Positions 7,785 through 16,267 of a stretch of DNA of 20,757 nt are shown here, one piece after another. Positions within the stretch are counted from its first letter, which is position 1; every line of letters starts with the position of its first letter. The notes under the pieces were generated by a model. That model ran no database searches. It was given only the letters and a program-made list of their open reading frames with translations, and was not told where the DNA came from. The translations under genes were made by a program, and so were the position numbers. The stretch is from Cochliopodium minus (Eukaryota > Discosea > Himatismenida > Cochliopodiidae), in NCBI GenBank assembly GCA_024220525.1, contig JAMYWO010000067.1, positions 147,922 through 168,678 of the forward strand, read 5' to 3'.

Positions 7785-9200
7785 ATGGACAATAACAACA
7801 CAATAGTTTTGAGAATTGAAACAGATATAATTCTTAAATTAGATAACAAGAACCAATTATTTTCATATTTGGATACATTATATGAATACGGAAATAAATT
7901 ATTTGTTGCATTTGTAATAAATAACTCTCTTTTGGGATTGCTACAACAAATCAAGAAAATCAAACAAAGAGGAGACCTAAAACAAGTGAATGAAGAATAT
8001 AATCATTTATTAACCTTGTTGGATGTAAAATATGAATTCAACCAAGAAAAAGAATGGAAAGAATTGGAGACAATCTATTCCAAATTTGAAGAACTTACTG
8101 ATAAAAGCACAGAGAAAATCCTTGGAAACATAATCCATCTTTTCAATATGATTTTGTTTCATTTCATCCAAAGCAAAGAGAAATGCTCAATAATAAATGT
8201 GAAAGAAATAAACAATCAAAATAATAATCCTCCAAACAAAATAACGATCTCCATAATCGAAAAATTTAATTCAAATCTCTTTGAAGAAACATTAGAATTA
8301 GCACATACATTGAAAGCAAGCAGATATGAGAGTCTTTCTTTCCAATATGCCATTTTCACATCGCCATTCCTTTCTTCCAATATCTTCTCTTCTCTTTTCA
8401 ATACTCCTTTATCTCGTAATAGTGATTCATTGAATAACAGCATTGATAATTTGAATCTGGAAAAGAATGATAATCCTCTCAAAACCAACGATCCCCTCAA
8501 TAACAATGAAAATCCCCTTTCTTCTTCTCCTTCCATTGATAATATCAAACAATCTTCTTCATTATCTTATACTCACCTTTCTCATCTTTCTCCAACTTAT
8601 GATCCTTTTGGTAAGAAAAAATACCAACATTCTTTTTTTTTATTTAAAAATATGGACATTCATTTGCCATTATTTTTCATTGAGACATTCTTTCATTATT
8701 TAAGATATCAACATTTATTATTATTAGTTTTTATATTATTATTATTATTTTTTATTATTTTTTTAGAATTTTTGATTATCTTTCTTTTTGATAGTTGTGA
8801 AGTTCTTGAATTACGACGAAGCATTAGAATTATTCAATTATCCATCTCCATTCATTTCACTAAAGTAAAAAAAAAAGCATCAAATTAAATTTACTCTTAT
8901 CATTAATTTTATTAACTATTTTTTTGTGTTAAAATTTTTATTTATTTTAATTGTTTTTATTTTTATCAATGATTATTTTACTATAAATTTATATTTAATT
9001 GATTGTTTATTTTTTTTAAATTTTTAATTTTATTGTTTTATTGAATTTAAAAATTTTTTTTTATTTTTTATAATTTTGAAAAGGACGATAAGGAAAATGA
9101 AGGAAACAGGAGCAGAGATGAGATTGTCGATCATATCTCCATTTCTAAACTCACCATCCCTCTCAAAAGAAGAACTGAAAAACTCTACAACGATATCAAA
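7785..9200 (+). other. Degenerate aspartate kinase domain with Asn/Ser-rich insert (part of LysAC)
   Basis: These exons cover residues 1 to about 338. The alignment to aspartate kinase rests on four points: the start (TIVLRIETDI against the usual IVLKFGGTSV), the following helix-rich part, the NYDEALELFNYPSPFISLKTIRK segment (against YDEAQE...GAKVLHPR), and the downstream ACT domains. The nucleotide-binding KFGGTS, the GRGGSDTSA loop and the TDVPG motif are all absent. In their place, residues about 200-270 are Asn/Ser/Pro-rich. I infer that phosphotransfer is lost while a structural role may remain. Confidence 0.75.
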
Positions 9201-12200
9201 CAAAAAGAAGAAATACGAGAGACAACCAAAAGCAGTTGTTTTAAACAATAAAATCATTTTCATTTCACTGAAAGTAAAAGAAGAAGCAGAGTTTTTAAAA
9301 GCACTTCCTCTCTTTCTTCTTTTTTTCTCTGAAAAAGAAATAAGCCTTCTTTCTTCTTCTGTTTCTCAAAATTGTATCACCGTGGTGGTATCGAGCATTT
9401 TCTTTCCTTTTCATTCTCCTCTTTTTAACCTCTTACACTCTTCTTTTTCTTCTCCTTCCTTTAAACTTTCCATCAAAAAAAAGTATTCTCTCATCTCTTT
9501 GGTAGGAAACAAAATCAAAAACATCTATCATAACTTGGGTAACCCTCTCCCTTCTCCCTCCCTCCTCCCTTTTTAATTTACACTCTTTTTATTTTCAATT
9601 TTTTATTTTATTTATTTTTTTAACTTTTTTTTTTATAACATTTTCTTCAATTTTTATTTTTTCATTTTTGTTAATGATATAAAATATTTAATTTATATTT
9701 CATTTTTAATATTTTCTTCATTTTTTTTAAAATATTTTTTGATTTCAAATAAACTTTTTTTATTTAATATTTATAATTTATTAATTTTTTAATATTTAAC
9801 ATTTTTTTTTAAATTATATATTGTTTAAAAAAAAAGCGCACGCATTTGATTTTTTCCAACATCACAAGATTCATTTTTCATCACAACCAAACAAAAACTT
9901 GATTCAGTTTATAGTAAGCAATAACAAAGCTTTTTCATTTTTGAATGAAATACATCATTCTTTGTTTTATGATCGCCCCGATGATGGTTTGTTTGGAGAC
10001 ACTTTGTCTTTGTTTCTCGGAAATTTCCAACACAAACAAAAAAAAGAAAAATGGTGGTACAACAAAAAAGACCTTTTATTGCAACTTTTCAACAACAATG
10101 AAAACAACAATCTCAACAATAACAATAACAATCTTATCGAGTAAAAATTTTTTAATTATTTTTTAATTTTAATTTTTTGATTTTTTTAAAATTTTTTGTT
10201 TTTTTTTTCATTTTTATTTTATTTTATACTTTATATTTTTTGTTTTTTTTTTTTTTTTCATTGATTACTTTTATTTTTCATTTTGGAAGACTCATTTTTT
10301 GTTTTAAATTTTTTGTCATTATTTTTAATTTTCTATTTTAAATTATTTATTGTAATGATTTCATTTTTATTGATGAATCATTTTTTTAATCATTTTTATT
10401 TAAAATTAATCATTATTTTTAATATTTATTAATCGTTAACATTATAATTTTTAAATTGAGCAATTATTTATTTATAAATCATTATTTTTAATTAATTATT
10501 TATTTATGTATCATTATTAATATTTTTTTTTGATTTTTTTTAATTAAAAATTACTTTAATATACATTATTTTTTTTTTGATTATTATTTTTTGTAAAGGG
10601 AGAAGGGAGAGAAGAAATTCATTCCAACATCTTTCCAAAATGTGTCAAACATTCCTTCAAATGACAGTTTCTACGTGTACGATAGAGAAACCATAAGACA
10701 AAACGCCAACTTGATCAAATCTGAATTAAATGGTCTCAATAAAATCTTCTTCGCAATCAAAGCAAATTCCAACATTGAAATCTTAAAAATATTACACCAA
10801 GAAGGTTTAAAAAATACTTTGTATTATATTTATATTTTTTATTCATACTTTTTATTTATTTATTTATATTTTTTATTTATTATATTTATACTTTTTATTT
10901 ATTTTTTATTTTTCATTTTTTATTTTTTTTATTTTTTATTTTTTAAAAGGAATTGGCTTCGAATGTGTTTCACCAGGGGAGTTGACTTTGATCAGAAATT
11001 TGTTTCCAGAATTGGGAAAAGACAAAATTCTTTTCACACCCAACTTTGCTTCCAAAAAAGAATATCTTTTTGGTTTCAAAATGAATGTTACCGTTACCGT
11101 TGATAATCTCTACATCCTAGAAAATTGGAGCGAACTTTTCAAAGGTAAATACTTTTATTCATTATTTAATTAAATTAATAAAAAATATTTTTTAATATTT
11201 TTTAAAAATTTTTTATTTTTTTAATATTTTTATTTTTTTTAAATTATTCTGTTTTATTTAGCTTCAATTTTCTTTTTTTAAATTAATTTTTTTCATTTTT
11301 TTTTATTTTTAAATAATTTACATTTGGGCAGATAAGGAGATTATGATCAGGTTGGACACAGAGATAGGACAGGGACATCACAAACACGTTCAAACAGCAG
11401 GAAAAGAATCAAAGTTTGGTATTGCACTCAACTTGTTAGATAAAGTTGCAAAACTCGCAGAAAATATTCAAACAAACATCATTGGTTTTCATTGTCACGT
11501 TGGAAGGTTACCCTTTTTCATTCATTCACTCATTCTATTATCTTTTTAATCATATTTCCTTCTTATATTCTTTATAATCTTTTATGATCGATATTAATCA
11601 ATATATAAAAATGATATTATGTTAATTTGGACATTGATCAATTATATATAGTATCTTAAATTGGGATTAAAATTGATCCAAATTATATGGCAGAAATTAA
11701 ATTCTCACAAAATCCCCCTATCCCTTTTAAATTTTTTTAAACAATAAAAATTACAGTGGTATTTTCGATCCTAATTCTTGGTACAACAATGCAAAGATCA
11801 TGCAAAAATACATCCACTTGTTTCCTAAGTTAAGAGTTATTGATTTAGGGTAAAAAAAAATACACAATGATAGAATACTTTCACTTTATTTCTTAACATT
11901 TTTTTTGTTCTTTTTGTTTTAAATTTATTTATGTTTTTGTTTTAAATTATTATTTATATTGTTTTGTTCAATATTATAACAATATTTAATTTTAATTAAG
12001 TTCTTTTTATTATGTTATTAATTTATTAATTTTTTTTTTTTTTTTTGAAAAAGAGGAGGGATTGGAGTGGATGCAGAGGGAAAAAAGGACTTTGATTTTA
12101 AAAGATTAAATTCCACATTGTTAAAATTCAAGGAGGAAAACAATGGAATGATCGAATTGTGGATGGAGCCTGGTCGTTACTTTGTTGCTCTTTCTGGTAT

Positions 12201-12649
12201 CGTTTTGTCAAAAGTTACTCAGTTAAAAGAAAAGAGTGGAGTTAAATGGATTGGTATTTCCACTGGTTTTAATACTTTGGTTCGGTAAATTTAATTTATT
12301 TTTATTTTATATTTTGATTTTTATCTTATTTTATTTTATTTTTATCTTTTAATTTCATTTTTTATTTTTTATTTTATTTTATATTTTGATCCTTTCTTTA
12401 TTTTTTAGTCCAATCCTTTATTCTGCTTTTCACCCTATTTTCAATCTTACTCGTATTGATGAACCATTTTCATATTATGCGGAAATAGTGGGGCCAATTT
12501 GTGAGACAGGGGATGTGTTTGGTCATTCAAGAAAGATACAAGACACCAAAGAAGGAGATATTCTTTTGATAGAGGAATGTGGTGCTTACGGATACAGCAT
12601 GTCCAGCTACTATAACTTAAGGGAGCCTGCTATTGAGATTTTGATCTAA
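7785..12649 (+). CDS. lysAC: LysAC-type fusion: degenerate aspartate kinase + ACT domains + diaminopimelate decarboxylase
   Basis: Ten exons (7785-8610, 8795-8864, 9084-9538, 9837-10140, 10599-10804, 10950-11144, 11332-11506, 11757-11849, 12054-12284, 12409-12649) join in frame to 931 aa. The domain order matches the bacterial fusion of aspartate kinase and diaminopimelate decarboxylase; the latter converts meso-diaminopimelate to lysine with PLP. Residues 1 to about 345 are kinase-derived but lack its motifs. ACT domains follow (about 349-545, with ISLVGNKIKNIYHNL). The decarboxylase (about 575-931) keeps FAIKAN (PLP Lys606), GFECVSPGE, HCHVGSG (739-745), GGG (775-777), EPGR (813-816), CETGD (Cys883) and GAYGYSMSSYYN. 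GTG 10642 is not a start, because the frame continues upstream into exon 4. No phase-0 introns occur. Bacterial origin is inferred from the domain order. Confidence 0.92.
10141..10598. other. LysAC intron 4, no gene content
   Basis: This is the longest intron in the window (458 bases). It is T-rich on the coding strand and ends TTTTTTGTAAAG. It separates the ACT-domain exon from the decarboxylase exons, so it lies close to the junction between the two fused enzymes. No coding or RNA feature is visible. Confidence 0.7.
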
Positions 12650-12823
12650 AAAATTTCTTATTTTACTTGAATATTTTAACTTTTTAATTAAAAATCAATC
12701 TTAATTTATTATATTACAAAAAAAAAAATTTAAACAGGACAAGACCTTCTTAAAAGTCCCTCAATATTTTTGTTTTTTTCTTCAATTTTTTTTAAAAACA
12801 TTTTTAAAAGCAACTTTTATTTT
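12650..12823. other. Convergent 3' spacer between the LysAC gene and YKT6
   Basis: The 174 bases between two facing stop codons are AT-rich and hold only 3' UTR-like sequence with A-runs. Confidence 0.6.
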
Positions 12824-13746
12824 TTATAGTATTTGACAACAAGAATTGAGTTTGACAGAATTGTTATAGAATTGTTTAGTAAAACCATTCAAATCTTCGG
12901 ACTTGGAAACCTAAAAGAAGAAAATTAAATTAAAATCAAAATTTTAAAAAATTATTTTTTTCAATTTAAATATATTTTTACCAATTCTTCAATCTTTTCA
13001 CCTCTTTCTAAAACTTTTTCAATGTTATTAACCATGATGTCTTTGGTTTGTTCGAGTTGTTCGTTGATTTGTAAGATTTTGTCGTTGTCTTTTGGATTGC
13101 TGTATCTCCTCATTATTCCATCTGCAGCAGGGAAGGGAAGAGATTGATCAAGAGAACTGTTTTGCCAATTGTTTGAATTATTTGTTTTTTTCCATTCATT
13201 TTCTATTTCAAACATCATTCTCAAAGCAACTCTTGGTGGATATTCTTTACAAGTAATTACTGATATTGAAAATCCTAATTTTTTTTTCACAATCATTTTA
13301 ATGAAGATTTGAATGTATAAATGTAAATTTGAAACATCTTTTTGAAGAAATATCTTTAATTATATTTGAATATTTGATGTTAAATATAAAATATATTCCA
13401 TGAAAGAAAATTAAAACGGATCATAAGACTTAAAACTGTACAGGAATATTAAAAATATATTTAATTTGTTTTTACCATCTCCATTTACTTTTACATGTGT
13501 TATATAATCATCCATTGGTCCTTTTTCTTTTCCTTCAATTGAACCAGTCACAGTTTGTGCGGTACCTTTTTGGGTTCTTGAAGTAATCAAACGAGAACCA
13601 AAGATACAGGCTTCTTTTATACTTGATTTTTGCCAAAATGAAAAATCTTCTAAATTAAAATTGTCACTGATCTTTATAGGTTTATCATGATCCCATTTAT
13701 ACAAAATAATTGATACTACAGGAAGTTTTTCAGGCAAATTTTTCAT
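12824..13746 (-). CDS. YKT6: YKT6, prenylated longin R-SNARE
   Basis: Minus-strand exons 13476-13746, 12982-13274 and 12824-12910 join in phases 1 and 0 to 216 aa. YKT6 is a membrane-recycling R-SNARE acting in ER-Golgi, endosomal and autophagosome fusion. The longin domain (about 1-140) contains FSFWQKSSIKEACIFGSRLI, SRTQKGTAQTV, DDYITHVKVNGDG and EYPPRVALRM. The SNARE core (about 155-210) has the zero-layer Arg in KVLERGEKIEELVSKSEDL. The protein ends in two cysteines followed by Q-I-L. The last Cys forms a CaaX prenylation box (CQIL) and the other is the usual palmitoylated Cys. It is slightly longer than the human protein (198 aa) because of an insert in the longin loop. ATG 13746 is followed by a short extra N-terminus before the first beta strand. 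Confidence 0.96.
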
Positions 13747-14100
13747 TTTTTTTTTTATATCTTAATATTCACTGAGTTTTAAAAGGATTCTACTTTGAAT
13801 CTTCTTCAAACAAGTTAAAATTGGAACATTCTCTTGAATATTTTTTAAAGCTGAAAAGAAACTTTTAAAAATTAAAACAAAGCCAATTTCTTTTACGACA
13901 AAAAAAACTCAAGAAATGAGAAGATTAGCAAAAGGATGGTTATGATAAAGGATCACAATTAGTAGTTTTCAATCAAATGAAATCATTTATTTTGATTGGA
14001 AAAAAAAAAAAAGGAAAGATAATTCACTCCTTTCAGAATAAAAGGAAAAATAGTTGTACATAAATAGATCATATTTGGAGATTATAAAGATATATTTACA
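13747..14100. promoter_or_regulatory. Divergent intergenic region between YKT6 and the CAP59-like gene
   Basis: These 354 bases separate two divergent start codons and must contain both promoters. The sequence is AT-rich with A-runs. I see no gene, RNA or recognisable regulatory motif in it. Confidence 0.5.
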
Positions 14101-15320
14101 ATGATAAAACAAAGGATATCTTTAATAGCAGTAATAATAACAATCCTTTTTATATCAAACATCAAATCAACATCCCCATTCGAAAACTTTGAATGTTCCC
14201 CATGCCCAAATCCACCAGATATGGAGGAATTGACAAATAAATTTCCAGAATCAGTAACAAAATACTACATTGAAACAACAAGATTTAGACATACATTGGA
14301 TAAATCATTTGTACCTTTTTGTGATAAAAAATACCCTGATCCCAAATCTCTTGATTTCATCGATAAACTTAGAAATTCAAAAATAAAACTGTTATTTTCT
14401 GTTGTGATGCATAATGACGAGAAGATCTTTGCTCATTGGTATCATAATTTCATGATGTTCCTATCATGGTTTCCTCATCAAAATTTATATGTTTCATTGC
14501 GTGAATATAATTCTAAAGATAGAACTCCTATTTGGTAAAATAAAAAATGAAAAAAAAAAAATAAAAAAATAAAAAAATGAAAAAATGAAAAAAATCTTCA
14601 AAAAATGTAAAAAAAAAAAAATTAAATAAAAAATCTTTAAAAAAAGGTTAAATTTGATGTCAAAAGTATTGGAAGCGAGAGGGATAGCACATGAATTTCA
14701 TTTGGATAACAGCATTAAAATGTTGAATAAAAACGTGATGCTTCAAAGCTCCATCTCTCCCATTCACTCCAGAGATTTCGATGAGGTTATTTTCATGGAG
14801 GCTTCTGCTTTTTGTTCTGTTGATTTGGCCAAATTCATTCATCAATCCCTTCATCATCCTGTTTCCCTTTCTCCCATTAAATCTACCAAAATGTAAAATC
14901 AAAAATAAATAAAAAAATAAATAAAAAAAATAAATAAAGAATAAATTGAAAATAAAAATAAAATTAAAAATAAAAATAAAATAAAATAAATCTAAAATCA
15001 AAAATAAAAAATAAAAAATAAAAAATAAAAAATAAAAATAAAAATAAATAAAAATAAATAAAAATAAATAAATAAAATAAAATAAAAAATAAAATAATAA
15101 AATAAACTTTTTTTTTAGGAGTGGAGAGAATGGGTTTCTGAAGGATGAAGAGGAATGCCATGGAATGAATGGAAAATATGTGTTTTCAATAGATCCTGAC
15201 ATTTTAAGAAATAGTTTCAACTTTGAAAATGGTTTTTGTTCCATTCTCCGTTCCCACAAAGTCATCAAAATAAATGATGTTAATTTTTGTGATTCTGTTG
15301 AAACTCTTGAAAAGAATTAA
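14101..15320 (+). CDS. CAP59/CMT1-like (GT69) mannosyltransferase family protein, diverged
   Basis: Exons 14101-14534, 14647-14892 and 15119-15320 join in phases 2 and 2 to 293 aa. Residues about 8-24 form an N-terminal hydrophobic segment (signal anchor or signal peptide), followed by a Cys/Pro-rich stem, which fits a secretory-pathway enzyme. The region IKLLFSVVMHNDEKI through LYVSLREYNSKDRTPIW, then VLEARGIAHEF and FDEVIFMEASAFCSVDLAKFI, follows the order of the CAP59/CMT1 alpha-mannosyltransferase family (fungal capsule and glycan synthesis). Two points argue for caution. The usual Asn-Asp after the VIF/VLF strand is replaced by M-E-A-S (about 195-198), and the protein is shorter than typical members, with no clear downstream FYDTWVARD-like motif. 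It may be an inactive or altered enzyme. The family call rests on memory of the motifs. Confidence 0.7.
14897..15110. repeat. (A)nT-rich simple sequence in intron 2 of the CAP59-like gene
   Basis: The intron is an almost pure AAATAAAA-type simple repeat on the coding strand. On the opposite strand it gives a long Phe/Tyr/Leu-only open frame that is not a gene. Confidence 0.8.
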
Positions 15321-15439
15321 CAAAAAAAATTAAAATTAATTTATTAAAAAAAAAAATCAGAATTTAATTTATTTTTTTAAAAATAATTTTCAAATAAATA
15401 TTTTTTATTTTTTTTTTCATTTTAGTCGTAATTATTTAT

Positions 15440-16072
15440 TCACAAAGGTAAAACATTTTTAACGCCAGATCTGATGAAAGATTGAGCAAAAGGAATGAAA
15501 CTTGCTCCATACCATACTGCAGCGGCCACCTGAACAATCATCATTGCCATTGTTAGTATTGAGTTTTGTAAATGTACAGCAAAAAAAAGAGTAGCGATCA
15601 TGGAACCAAAATAAATGATGGAGGGAACAATTCTTACAGATGAAAACATTGTTTCCATTTGCTTTTTTGGTCCTACTATGAAAAATGTACTTGATATTAC
15701 TAATCCTGTTCCTACAGTGTAAAATTTTGCGAATTTTGTTGGTCTTAATATGTTAAATGAACTCTTTTTTTTTTTTTTTTTTTTTGAATTAAATTAAATT
15801 AAATTAAATTGTTTTTTTTGAGATCGTTATTGATTGTCAAAAGAAAAAAATTTACAATGAAAATCAACAATATTCCAAATACAAGACAGAATATAAAGAT
15901 CATTATTTTCTATTTTATTGGATGAATAAATATTTGGTTAATTTTTATTTGTGAAGGAAAAATATATATTTTTGAGTTATTTATAAAAAATAACACTAAC
16001 TTGTGTAAATGTGAGTTTGAGATAATCACCCAAACTTGATTCTTCTTGCGAATTTGAAGAGAAAAAGTCCAT
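15440..16072 (-). CDS. SFT2: SFT2 domain vesicle transport protein
   Basis: Minus-strand exons 16001-16072, 15856-15909 and 15440-15763 join in phase 0 twice to 149 aa. SFT2 proteins are four-pass Golgi membrane proteins needed for endosome-to-Golgi vesicle fusion. The chain runs from a short soluble N-terminus (MDFFSSNSQEESS) into LKLTFTQKIMIFIFCLVFG (first membrane segment). KFAKFYTVGTGLVISSTFF and the conserved IVGPKKQMETMF come next, then two further segments, and the signature VWYGASFIPFAQSFI, matching the WYSLSYIPFAR motif of the family. The length fits (human SFT2D1 is about 159 aa). Intron 2 contains an AAATT repeat, and a 21-base A-run directly precedes its acceptor. It is tandem with the exostosin gene and convergent with the CAP59-like gene. 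Confidence 0.92.
15787..15810. repeat. (AAATT)n pentanucleotide repeat in SFT2 intron 2
   Basis: AATT is followed by four exact AAATT units on the plus strand, lying next to the 21-base T-run (15765-15785) that forms the A-run at the splice acceptor on the coding strand. Confidence 0.9.
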
Positions 16073-16267
16073 TTTTTTTTTATTTATTTTTTTATCTTCT
16101 TTGAGAACAAATAAACACCTGAAAAGAACACTTGTTCAGGAATGTTGGTAACTTTATCATTTTATTTTGCATAAAGGAAATAAATCGACAAATTTTTTTT
16201 GCTGTTCTTTTAAATAAATATTTGAAACGAAAAGTCGATTTCATTTGTTTTTGGAGTGTGAAGATTT

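Noticed and set aside
8795-8864. Similarity of VKFLNYDEALELFNYP to the CLEC16A/FPL domain
   Set aside because: The resemblance is short. The same segment fits the aspartate kinase YDEAQE region, and the downstream ACT and decarboxylase domains settle the assignment.
9076-9576. Stand-alone 166-aa ORF
   Set aside because: It is exon 3 of the LysAC gene. Acceptor (9083) and donor (9539) sites fit the neighbouring exons, and its content is the kinase end plus ACT domain.
10642-11103. Separate gene for diaminopimelate decarboxylase starting at GTG 10642
   Set aside because: The frame continues upstream to an acceptor at 10598 and joins in phase 2 with the ACT-domain exon ending at 10140. GTG is not a eukaryotic start, and the fused order matches a known bacterial enzyme.
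14660-15268. Minus-strand 202-aa ORF
   Set aside because: It runs across exons 2 and 3 of the CAP59-like gene and a simple-repeat intron. Most of it is Phe/Tyr/Leu translated from AT repeats.
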